Below are positions 34,433 to 42,176 of a DNA stretch of 64,000 bases, piece after piece. A model generated the notes under the pieces. The model was not told the DNA's origin, ran no database searches, and saw only the letters and a list, made by a program, of their open reading frames with translations. Both the position numbers and the translations under genes were made by a program. The stretch is taken from positions 62,001 to 126,000 of the forward strand of contig NZ_ANHY01000005.1 in assembly GCF_000315795.1 (NCBI RefSeq), written 5' to 3'. Positions within the stretch are counted from its first letter, which is position 1; each line of letters starts with the position of its first letter. Source of the DNA: Caenispirillum salinarum AK4. Lineage in GTDB: Bacteria > Pseudomonadota > Alphaproteobacteria > Rhodospirillales > Rhodospirillaceae.

Positions 34433-37400
34433 TCACGCCGCGCGCGGCTCGTCCTCGTTGAGCGTCAGCAGGGAAGCGTTGCCGCCCGCCGCCGTCATGT
34501 CGATGGTGAGCGTGCGCTCCGCCGTGAAGCGGTCCAGGTAGTGCGGGCCGAAGGGCTCGGCGATCAAGGGCACGATGGGGCCCTTGCGGCCGGCCAGCGT
34601 CACCGCCAGAGAACGCTGGGTGTCCTCCGGGCCGGCCCAGGCGAGACCTTCCAGCCGCTCGTCGCGCGCGGCGTCCTCCAGCCTCGCGGCATCGACCAGG
34701 GCCAGCACCGCCTCGAGCACACCGGCGGTGCGCAGGGTCTGCACCAGACGGGCGGACGCCGTGGCCAGGCCGGTGTCCGGCAGCACCACCGCCGCGCAGC
34801 CCGAGGCGACGCAGGCGCCAAGCTGCGCCGCCACATCGGCGAAGGATGCCCCCGCGCCGCTGGCACAGCCCAACACGCCGCGGCCGTGAAGCTGCAGCTC
34901 GTTGTGCTCGCCCGTCGGGCCGGGCAGCTTGTGGGCCTTGACGAACTCCTTGCGGGCCTGGGTGGCCAGCGCCTTCAGGATGTCCGCCGCCGCGACCACC
35001 TCGCCGGCCGTTTCGGCCAGCGGGCGGCCGGTGTCTCGGGCCAGCAGCCCCGCCAGGACGGGCGCCTCGCGCTGCAGCGCCGCCGCCGCCGTTTCCAGGC
35101 TGGCCGCGCGGCCGGCACCGCCCGCCCTGTCCCACTTGGGTACGGCGGCATGGGCGGCATCCAGCGCCTTGCCCAGGTCCACCCCCGGCGCGCCGGAGGC
35201 CACCGGCAGGTCGCCGGGACGCAGCTTGGCCGCCTCGCGCTCGACCTCGCGGCGGGCATCGGCCCTGGGGTCGCTCTCGCCGACCACCACCGGCTTGGCG
35301 AAGCGGGCGACGTAGTGCGGGCCGCCGGCCTTGGGTCCGGTGCCCGACAGGCCCTCGCCGCCGAACGGCTGCACGCCGACCACCGCGCCCACCATGTTGC
35401 GGTTGACGTAGGTGTTGCCGATCTTCGACGCCGCCTGGATGGCCCGCGCCTTGCGGTCGATGCGGGTGTGGATGCCCATGGTCAGGCCGTAGCGCGTGGC
35501 CCGCACGCCGGCGATGATCTTGTCGAGGTCTTTGGCCTTGTAGCGGATGACGTGCATTACCGGGCCGAACACCTCGCGCTCCAGAACGTCGATGCTGTCG
35601 ATCTCGTAGGCGCGCGGGGCGAAGAAGGTGCCGTCGTTGCAGGTTTCCGGCACCGGCACCTGGTGGATCAGCTTCGCCTTGCTCGCCATGCGGTCGGCGT
35701 GAGCCTGGAGGCCGGAGCGAGCCTCCTCGTCGATCACCGGGCCGACGTCGGTATCCAGGTATGCCGGGTCGCCGACGGACAGTTCGTCCATGGCGCCCTT
35801 CAGCATGTCGATGACGGTGTCCGCCACGTCCTCCTGCACGTACATCACGCGGAGCGCCGAACAGCGCTGACCCGCCGAGCCGAAGGCGGAGATGACGGCA
35901 TCGCGGATCACCTGCTCCGGCAGGGCGGAGCTGTCGACGAACATGGCGTTCTGCCCGCCCGTCTCGGCGATCAGCGGCGCGGCGCCGCCGGCGCGCTCCG
36001 CCAGGGCCTTGGAGATGATGTGCGCCACCTCCACCGATCCGGTGAACGCCACGCCGTCGACGCGCGGGTCCGCGATGAGGGTCGCGCCCACGGTCTCGCC
36101 CCGGCCGGGCAGCAGGGCCAGCACGTCGCCGGGGACGCCGGCCTCGTGGAACAGCTTGACGCAGGCGGTTGCGATCAGGCTGGTCTGTTCCGCCGGCTTG
36201 GCGAGGACGGCGTTGCCGGCGGCCAGCGCGGCGGTAACCTGGCCGGTGAAGATCGCCAGCGGGAAGTTCCACGGGCTGATGCACACGAAGGTGCCGCGCC
36301 CGCGCATTTCCACCCGCGCGGCCTTGCCGTCGGCGGACGGCATGTCCACCGGCACATTGATGTGCTCCTGGCAGCGGCGGGCGTAGTAGCGCAGGAAGTC
36401 CACCGCCTCGCGCACTTCCGCCACGCCGTCAGTCAGCGTCTTGCCGGCCTCGCGCGAGCACACGGCCATCAGGTCCGGCATCCGCTCTTCCATCAGGTCG
36501 GCGACCTTCTCGAAGATGGCGGCGCGGTCGGCGGTGGGCGTCTTGTCCCATCGCGGTTGCGCCTCGCGGGCCTTGGACAGGGCGTCCTGCACGTCGTCGG
36601 AGGTCGCCTCTGTCACATGGCCCACCACGCGCTTGCGGTCGGACGGGTCGGTGACGGGCTGGCCGTTGCCGGTGCGCATCTCCCCGCCGATGATGGGCCC
36701 GCCCTCCCAGCTGCCGCAGCCGGCCTTGGCCATGCGCGCCGCCACCGGCAGAAGCTTGGTGACGTCCGACAGGTCCAGACCGGCCGAGTTCTTGCGACCC
36801 TCGGGGTACAGGTCGCGCGGCATGGGGATGTGCGGATGGCGCTTGCCGTCCCGAATGGCCGCCAGCCGCTCCACCGGGTCGGCGATGATGGCGTCGATGG
36901 GCGTCTGGTCGTCCACCAGCCGGTTGACGAAGCTGGAATTCGCCCCGTTCTCCAGCAGGCGGCGCACCAGATAGCTCAAAAGTTCCGCATGGCCGCCGAC
37001 GGGGGCATAGATGCGGCAGGGCTTGTCGCGCTTGTTGTGGCCGACGATCTCGTCATACAGCTCCTCGCCCATGCCGTGCAGGCGCTGGAACTCGTAGGGC
37101 TTGTCGCCGCCGATCTCCAGGATGGTCGCGACCGTATGGGCGTTGTGCGTGGCGAACTGCGGGAAGAACTTGTCGGTGTTGTCCAGCAGGAATCTGGAGC
37201 AGACGATGTAGCTGACGTCCGACGTCACCTTGCGCGTCCAGACCGGGTAGTCCTCCAGGCCCAGTTCCTGGCTGCGCTTGATCTCGGTATCCCAGTACGC
37301 GCCCTTGACCAGCCGCACGTTCATCTTGCGGCCGACGCGGCCGATCATCTGCGCCAGCACCTCCAGCGTCGCCAGCCCGCGCTTCTGGTAGGCCTGCACC

Positions 37401-38368
37401 GCCAGGCCGAAGCCTTCCCAGCCGTCCAGCGACGGGTCGGAATAGACCTTCTCGATCAGTTCCAGCGACAGTTCCAGGCGCTCGGATTCCTCGGCATCGA
37501 CGCAGAACCCGATGTCGTAGCTCTTGGCCTGCCGGGCGAGCTTGAGCAGCCGCTCCGACAGGATGTCGAGCATGGCGGTGCGGTGGCCGGGCTCGTAGCG
37601 CGGATGCAGCGCCGACAGCTTGACCGAGATGCCGTTGCCCTGGATCGGCCCCTTGCCCTTGGCCGCCTTGCCGATGGAGTCGATGGCGCGGGTGTAGCTG
37701 TCGAAGTACTTGGCCGCGTCGGCCTCCGTGCGGGCGGCTTCGCCCAGCATGTCGAAGGAATAGCGGTAGCCCTTCTTCTCCTGCTCCTGGCCGCGCTCCT
37801 GCGCCTCGTCGATGGTGCGGCCCAGCACGAACTGCCGGCCCATCACCCGCATGGCCTGACGCAGGGCCTGGCGGATCACCGGCTCGCCCAGGCGCGAGAC
37901 CATGCGCTGGAGCGTGCCGCGCGGCGCGTCGTCCGGCAGGTCGGCGGGGCCCAGCACGCGGCCGGTCATCATCAGCCCCATGGTGGAGGCGTTGACGAAG
38001 ATGGACTTCGACGAGCCCAGGTACTTTTCCCAGTCCGTGCCGCCCAGCTTGTCGTGGATCAGCTTGTCGGCGGTGTCCGGGTCGGGCACGCGCAGCAGCG
38101 CTTCCGCCAGGCACATGAGCACCAGGCCTTCCTCCGTCGACAGGTCGTAGGTGTTCATGAAGGCGTCGATGCCCGAGCGCAGCGACCGGTTGGCGCGCAC
38201 GGCCTCCACCAGGGACCGGGCGGTGGCGCCGATGCGCTCGCGGGCGTCCTCGGGCAGGCGGGCCTTGCCAAGAAGCTCGGCCACCAGGGCGTCCTCGTCG
38301 GCGCGGTAATTGGCCTGCAGGTGCTCGCGCCAGGCCGGGGCGGGGGGCGCATCGTCACGGAAGATCAT
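34433..38368 (-). CDS. putA: Bifunctional proline dehydrogenase / P5C dehydrogenase PutA
   Basis: 1311-residue enzyme that oxidises proline to glutamate in two channelled steps. In order: an alpha domain, the FAD-dependent PRODH barrel (NVRLVKGAYWDTEIKRSQEL near 350, preceded by CVDAEES), a linker, the P5C dehydrogenase domain with LIAETGGQNAM and catalytic Cys about residue 836 in SAGQRCSALRV. A C-terminal degenerate aldehyde-dehydrogenase-like domain covers about 1050-1311. No N-terminal ribbon-helix-helix is present, so it is not self-regulating; the divergent AsnC protein probably controls it. ATG at 38368 with GGAG ten bases upstream. Confidence 0.96.
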   Translation of the reverse strand: MIFRDDAPPAPAWREHLQANYRADEDALVAELLGKARLPEDARERIGATARSLVEAVRANRSLRSGIDAFMNTYDLSTEEGLVLMCLAEALLRVPDPDTADKLIHDKLGGTDWEKYLGSSKSIFVNASTMGLMMTGRVLGPADLPDDAPRGTLQRMVSRLGEPVIRQALRQAMRVMGRQFVLGRTIDEAQERGQEQEKKGYRYSFDMLGEAARTEADAAKYFDSYTRAIDSIGKAAKGKGPIQGNGISVKLSALHPRYEPGHRTAMLDILSERLLKLARQAKSYDIGFCVDAEESERLELSLELIEKVYSDPSLDGWEGFGLAVQAYQKRGLATLEVLAQMIGRVGRKMNVRLVKGAYWDTEIKRSQELGLEDYPVWTRKVTSDVSYIVCSRFLLDNTDKFFPQFATHNAHTVATILEIGGDKPYEFQRLHGMGEELYDEIVGHNKRDKPCRIYAPVGGHAELLSYLVRRLLENGANSSFVNRLVDDQTPIDAIIADPVERLAAIRDGKRHPHIPMPRDLYPEGRKNSAGLDLSDVTKLLPVAARMAKAGCGSWEGGPIIGGEMRTGNGQPVTDPSDRKRVVGHVTEATSDDVQDALSKAREAQPRWDKTPTADRAAIFEKVADLMEERMPDLMAVCSREAGKTLTDGVAEVREAVDFLRYYARRCQEHINVPVDMPSADGKAARVEMRGRGTFVCISPWNFPLAIFTGQVTAALAAGNAVLAKPAEQTSLIATACVKLFHEAGVPGDVLALLPGRGETVGATLIADPRVDGVAFTGSVEVAHIISKALAERAGGAAPLIAETGGQNAMFVDSSALPEQVIRDAVISAFGSAGQRCSALRVMYVQEDVADTVIDMLKGAMDELSVGDPAYLDTDVGPVIDEEARSGLQAHADRMASKAKLIHQVPVPETCNDGTFFAPRAYEIDSIDVLEREVFGPVMHVIRYKAKDLDKIIAGVRATRYGLTMGIHTRIDRKARAIQAASKIGNTYVNRNMVGAVVGVQPFGGEGLSGTGPKAGGPHYVARFAKPVVVGESDPRADARREVEREAAKLRPGDLPVASGAPGVDLGKALDAAHAAVPKWDRAGGAGRAASLETAAAALQREAPVLAGLLARDTGRPLAETAGEVVAAADILKALATQARKEFVKAHKLPGPTGEHNELQLHGRGVLGCASGAGASFADVAAQLGACVASGCAAVVLPDTGLATASARLVQTLRTAGVLEAVLALVDAARLEDAARDERLEGLAWAGPEDTQRSLAVTLAGRKGPIVPLIAEPFGPHYLDRFTAERTLTIDMTAAGGNASLLTLNEDEPRAA

Positions 38369-38454
38369 GGGTCACCAACTCCGAAGCAGCGGGGCCCGGC
38401 GCGGGCGTTCGGGCCGGGCGCGCGTTCCGTTTCGTCTTCTACAGGTGGGGGCGC

Positions 38455-38484
38455 GGGGCGGCGGTTGGAACCGGCCGCCGCCCC
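38455..38484 (-). terminator. Hairpin between putP and putA
   Basis: A perfect 10-bp stem GGGGCGGCGG / CCGCCGCCCC with a 10-base loop lies 17 bp past the putP stop on the minus strand. The loop can partly extend the stem through GGTT/AACC. There is no T tract, so it may be a partial terminator or mRNA-stabilising element that sets the putP:putA ratio. Confidence 0.45.
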
Positions 38485-38500
38485 GCCCTGCCCCCGCACC

Positions 38501-39970
38501 TTACTTGGCGCGGTCGAACTCGCTGCGGACGTGGGCGAATTCCTCGCGCACCTCGGGCGAGGCCTCCTTGCCCAGCAGGCTCACCATGATGGCCGTGGCG
38601 CCGCACAGGATGAAGGCCGGCAGGATCTCGTAGACGTCGAACAGGCCGCCCGACAGCTCGCCCCAGATCACCACCGTCAGCGCCCCGACGATGATGCCCA
38701 GCAGCGCACCGTTGCGCGACAGGCGCTCCCACGTCAGCGACAGGATCACGATGGGCCCGAAGGCGCCGCCGAAGCCGGCCCAGGCGTAGGACACCAGGTC
38801 CAGCACGGACCGCTCGGGGTCGGACGCCATCCAGATGGCGATCAGCGCGATCACGGCGACCGAGATGCGGCCGATCCACACCAGTTCCTTCTCGCTGGCG
38901 TCGCGGCGGAACAGCTGCTTGTAGAAGTCCTCCGTGATCGCCGACGACGACACCAGAAGCTGGCTGTCGATGGTGGACATGACGGCGGCCAGGATGGCGG
39001 CCAGCAGGATGCCCGAGATCACCGGGTGGAACAGCACGTCGGTCAGCAGGATGAACACCTGCTCGGCATCGCCCAGTTCACCGCGCGACAGGTAGGCTAC
39101 GCCGACGAAGCCGGTGAAGATGGCGCCGAACAGCGACACCACCATCCAGCCCATGCCGATGAACCGCGCCTTGGGCACGTCGGCGGCCGACCGCAGGGCC
39201 ATGAAGCGGGCCAGGATGTGCGGCTGGCCGAAATAGCCGAGCCCCCAGGCCATCAGCGACACGATGCCCAGCAGCGTCATTTCGTGGAAGGCGTCCAGGT
39301 AGCCGGGATCGAAAGCCGCGACCTCGGACACGGTGGCGTTCCAGCCGCCCACCTCCATGATCGTCACGATGGGCACGGCGCACAGGGCCAGGAACATCAG
39401 GATGCCCTGCACGAAGTCCGTCCACGACACGGCCAGGAAGCCGCCCAGGAAGGTGTACGAGATGATGACGGCCGCACCGACCCACAGCGCCGAGGTGTAG
39501 CTCATGTCGAAGCTGGCCTCGAACAGCTTGGCACCCGCCACCATGCCCGAGCTGGTGTAGAAGGTGAAGAACAGCAGGATCACGATGGCCGAAATGACGC
39601 GCAGCAGGCGCGACCGGTCGCGGAAGCGGTTTTCCAGGAAGTCGGGCAGCGTCAGGCTGTCGGCGGCGACCTCGGTGTAGATGCGCAGCCGCCCGGCGAC
39701 GTACCACCAGTTCAGGAAGGCGCCGAAGGTCAGGCCGATGGCGATCCAGATCTGGTTCATGCCGGCGGCGAAGACTGCGCCCGGCAGGCCCAGCAGCAGC
39801 CAGCCGCTCATGTCCGAGGCCCCGGCCGACAGGGCCGCGACGCCGGGACCCAGGCGCCGGCCGCCGAGAATGTAGTCCGACAGGTTGGACGTCAGACGGT
39901 AGGCCGCGACGCCGATGGCCAGCATGGCCACCAGATAGACGATGAAGGTGATGGCGGTGGTGCCGGTCAT
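38501..39970 (-). CDS. putP: Sodium/proline symporter PutP
   Basis: 489-residue, ~13-helix SLC5-family Na+/proline symporter. Diagnostic stretches are SDYILGGRRLGPGVAALSAG with ASDMSGWLLLGLPG, SYTFLGGFLAVSWTDFVQG, GYFGQPHILARFMA and LAAVMSTIDSQLLVSSSA. The ATG at 39970 has GGAGG seven bases upstream and overlaps the stop of a 41-residue membrane protein by four bases. Upstream in-frame sequence lacks family similarity. It works with PutA for proline uptake and catabolism. Confidence 0.95.
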   Translation of the reverse strand: MTGTTAITFIVYLVAMLAIGVAAYRLTSNLSDYILGGRRLGPGVAALSAGASDMSGWLLLGLPGAVFAAGMNQIWIAIGLTFGAFLNWWYVAGRLRIYTEVAADSLTLPDFLENRFRDRSRLLRVISAIVILLFFTFYTSSGMVAGAKLFEASFDMSYTSALWVGAAVIISYTFLGGFLAVSWTDFVQGILMFLALCAVPIVTIMEVGGWNATVSEVAAFDPGYLDAFHEMTLLGIVSLMAWGLGYFGQPHILARFMALRSAADVPKARFIGMGWMVVSLFGAIFTGFVGVAYLSRGELGDAEQVFILLTDVLFHPVISGILLAAILAAVMSTIDSQLLVSSSAITEDFYKQLFRRDASEKELVWIGRISVAVIALIAIWMASDPERSVLDLVSYAWAGFGGAFGPIVILSLTWERLSRNGALLGIIVGALTVVIWGELSGGLFDVYEILPAFILCGATAIMVSLLGKEASPEVREEFAHVRSEFDRAK

Positions 39971-40092
39971 CGGGCCCCCTCCTTGCCGGAGGCGCCGGAA
40001 TGGCGCAGCCACGACACCAGGGAAACGATCACCACGAGCGGCATGGGCACGAACAGCCACAGCCACGTCGCGGTCGTCAGTCCGGATTCCAT
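39967..40092 (-). CDS. Single-span small membrane protein (41 aa) overlapping putP
   Basis: ATG at 40092 with GAGGGA six bases upstream; the stop overlaps the putP ATG (ATGA). The product has one membrane helix (TATWLWLFVPMPLVVIVSLV) and a short basic tail (RHSGASGKEGAR). Translational coupling to a symporter suggests a small accessory subunit, comparable in arrangement to the MetS partner of MetP-type transporters. I cannot name a family with certainty. Confidence 0.7.
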   Translation of the reverse strand: MESGLTTATWLWLFVPMPLVVIVSLVSWLRHSGASGKEGAR

Positions 40093-40315
40093 GGGGCTTC
40101 CCTCTATACGCTGGTTGAACCGCAGTGCCGCGCCGTGCCGGCGGCATGCCGTCGCGCCCTCTCCCAAGCGTCCGGGGCATGCCTGCCATGCGTCGCGGCA
40201 TTGGCTTCACGGTAACAGAACGGCAACAGCCGATTTTGCTTATGTACGGCCCCTTCACGGTGGTTCATGCTACGGGCTGGCCGCAAATTGGTGGATTCAA
40301 CTGAAAGACCCTGCC
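40093..40315. promoter_or_regulatory. Divergent promoter region of putP/putA and putR
   Basis: This 223-bp region separates the divergent proline-uptake genes and the AsnC-type regulator. The central part (about 40215-40320) is AT-richer than its neighbours and should contain both promoters and the regulator's binding sites. I see no single convincing operator. No gene is apparent. Confidence 0.5.
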
Positions 40316-40792
40316 TTGCGTAGAGATATCGACAAGACCGACCGCAAGATCCTTCGCGAACTGCAAGCGGACGGTCGTCTTACCAACGCTGAACTATCGC
40401 GAAGGGTGAATCTTTCGCCCACGCCCTGCCTGGAACGGGTGCGCCGGCTGGAGCGCGAGGGCTTCATCCGCGGCTACCGGGCGGAGCTGGACCCGGACCT
40501 GCTGGGCTATGGCGTCATCTGCTTCATCGAGGTGGCGCTGGACCGCACGACGCCGGACGTCTTCGACACCTTCCGCGACCGCATCCTGGCCATGCCGGAG
40601 GTCATGGAGTGCCACATGATCACCGGCGGGCTCGACTACCTCATCAAGGTGCGGCTGGCCGACATGGCCGACTACCGCCGCTTCCTGGGCGACGGGCTGG
40701 TCAGCCTGCCGGGCGTGAAAGCCACGCACACGTATGTCGTGATGGAGGAAGTGAAGGCCGCCAACCTGATCCCGGTCGACGAACCGGCGTGA
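40316..40792 (+). CDS. putR: Lrp/AsnC-family regulator, probable PutR (proline-responsive)
   Basis: 158-residue Lrp/AsnC-type regulator. The N-terminal HTH reads DIDKTDRKILRELQADGRLT, then NAELSRRVNLSPTPCLERVR. The C-terminal RAM domain (LLGYGVICFIEVAL, MECHMITGGLDYLIKV, VKATHTYVVMEEVK) binds amino acids. The most likely start is TTG at 40316 (RRDIDKTD follows); no ATG or GTG is better placed. Position divergent from putP-putA matches PutR of Agrobacterium, which activates putA in response to proline. Confidence 0.88.
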   Translation: MRRDIDKTDRKILRELQADGRLTNAELSRRVNLSPTPCLERVRRLEREGFIRGYRAELDPDLLGYGVICFIEVALDRTTPDVFDTFRDRILAMPEVMECHMITGGLDYLIKVRLADMADYRRFLGDGLVSLPGVKATHTYVVMEEVKAANLIPVDEPA

Positions 40793-40858
40793 ACCGGCGT
40801 GGCGGCTCGCCTGTTGGATGGGCAAGGATTACGGGTGTTCGACCACAGGGAGTCCGCC

Positions 40859-41119
40859 ATGCACCGCCGCCTTCTGCCTGCCGCCGCCGTCCTGTCCGCC
40901 GCCGCCGTGCTCGCCGCCTGCGAAACCGGCAATGCGCCGCTGGAGGACGGCGAGATCAGCGCCGGCAACGTCGATGTCAACGCCGAGGCCTACGAGACGC
41001 CGGGCGTCGACAACGGCGGCCTGCCCCCCAGCTTCGACCCCGGACAGGCGACGCCCGAGGACGAGACCGAGATGACCGACCCGGTGCTCGGTCCCTACGA
41101 CGAGACCCTGTTCGACTGA
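40859..41119 (+). CDS. Small acidic lipoprotein (86 aa)
   Basis: ATG at 40859, GGGAG six bases upstream. A lipoprotein signal with lipobox LAAC (Cys at residue 21) is followed by an acidic tail without a domain I recognise (GNAPLEDGEISAGNVDVNAE, then EDETEMTDPVLG). It lies 22 bp before an exported EF-hand protein and is probably cotranscribed with it. The acidic mature part could bind cations, but this is only inference. Confidence 0.7.
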   Translation: MHRRLLPAAAVLSAAAVLAACETGNAPLEDGEISAGNVDVNAEAYETPGVDNGGLPPSFDPGQATPEDETEMTDPVLGPYDETLFD

Positions 41120-41141
41120 TCCATCCCGGAGGCTCCTGACC

Positions 41142-41609
41142 ATGCGCACAGCCATCGCCGCCGCCGCCCTCAGCGCCCTGTTCGCCGCGCCGGCCCTGGC
41201 CCAGAGCGCCGACCCCGACGCCCCCGACGTCATGGAAGGCGCGCGCGCTCCCGCCGCCACCCTGCCCATGGACGAAACCTGCCTTATCAACAGCGAGTTC
41301 GACCTGGAGGACATCTTCCTCGGGCCGCAGGATTTCGTGGACGTCATGGGCGCCCTGTTCATGGCCTGGGACGAGAACGGCGACGAGACCCTGACGCCGC
41401 TGGAATACAACGCCTGCACGGGCAAGCTGGACATGCCGGCCACCTTCGTCGCCTTCGACCACGACGCCAGCGGGGCCATCACGCGCGAGGAATGGGTCAG
41501 CCGCGAGAACTTCAACGCCATGGACCTGAACAACGACGACCGGCTGTCCAAGGGCGAATTCCTGTTCGACGACGCCCTGACGGGGGAAGGCCTCGACGAG
41601 CCGGAGTAG
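41142..41609 (+). CDS. Exported EF-hand calcium-binding protein (155 aa)
   Basis: Sec signal peptide (IAAAALSALFAAPALAQ), then three EF-hand loops: DENGDETLTPLE, DHDASGAITREE and DLNNDDRLSKGE. Each keeps D/N/D at positions 1, 3 and 5 and the final acidic ligand. Ca2+ binding in the periplasm is expected; the partner is unknown. ATG at 41142 with GGAGG nine bases upstream. Two Cys in the mature part (TCLINSEF and NACTGKL) may form a disulfide. Confidence 0.82.
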   Translation: MRTAIAAAALSALFAAPALAQSADPDAPDVMEGARAPAATLPMDETCLINSEFDLEDIFLGPQDFVDVMGALFMAWDENGDETLTPLEYNACTGKLDMPATFVAFDHDASGAITREEWVSRENFNAMDLNNDDRLSKGEFLFDDALTGEGLDEPE

Positions 41610-41701
41610 GCCCCGCCCTCCAAAGCTTCTGGAACCGCCGAGGGGGCTGAAGCCGTTGATGCGCGGGAGACGCGCAACACCGGCAGGAGGCCCCCTTTCC
41701 C

Positions 41702-42157
41702 ATGGCCATCACCTTCACCCTGAACGGCGCCGAGAAGACGGTCGACGTCGACCCCGCCATGCCCTTGCTCTGGGTCGTCCGCGACGTCGAGGGGCTGACC
41801 GGCTCCAAGTTCGGCTGCGGCATCGCCCAGTGCGGCGCCTGCACCATGCACATCGACGGCGCGGCGCAGCGCACCTGCGTCCTGCCGATCTCGGCCGTCG
41901 CGGGCAAGTCCGTGACCACCATCGAGGGGCTCGGCCAGGGCGACGCCCTGCACCGCGTCCAGCAGGCCTGGATCGAGGAGGACGTGCCCCAGTGTGGCTA
42001 CTGCCAGTCGGGCATGATCATGGCCGCCGCCGCCCTGGTGGATGCTTCCGACGGCGTGCCCAGCGACGAGGACATCGCGGAAAAGATGGACAACATCTGC
42101 CGCTGCGGCACCTACACCCGCGTGCGCGCGGCCATCAAGCGCGCCGCCCAGGCGTGA
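41702..42157 (+). CDS. iorA: (2Fe-2S)2 subunit of an isoquinoline 1-oxidoreductase-like Mo hydroxylase
   Basis: 151-residue electron-transfer subunit of a xanthine-oxidase-family enzyme. The plant-type [2Fe-2S] cluster is bound by [15 protein letters not shown] plus a later Cys. The second cluster is bound by QCGYCQSGM and ICRCGTYTR. The N-terminus [20 protein letters not shown] is typical of IorA. The ATG at 41702 lies behind GGAGG. It is 19 bp upstream of the catalytic subunit. No FAD subunit is adjacent, as expected for the IorAB type, which passes electrons to cytochromes. Confidence 0.9.
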   Translation: MAITFTLNGAEKTVDVDPAMPLLWVVRDVEGLTGSKFGCGIAQCGACTMHIDGAAQRTCVLPISAVAGKSVTTIEGLGQGDALHRVQQAWIEEDVPQCGYCQSGMIMAAAALVDASDGVPSDEDIAEKMDNICRCGTYTRVRAAIKRAAQA

Positions 42158-42176
42158 TCGGAAGGAGGCTCAGACC

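Noticed and set aside
34541-40315. A very long open frame on the plus strand opposite putA and putP, in frame with the AsnC regulator.
   Set aside because: The only real protein in it is the last 158 codons (putR). The rest mirrors putA and putP codon bias and has no recognisable domain.
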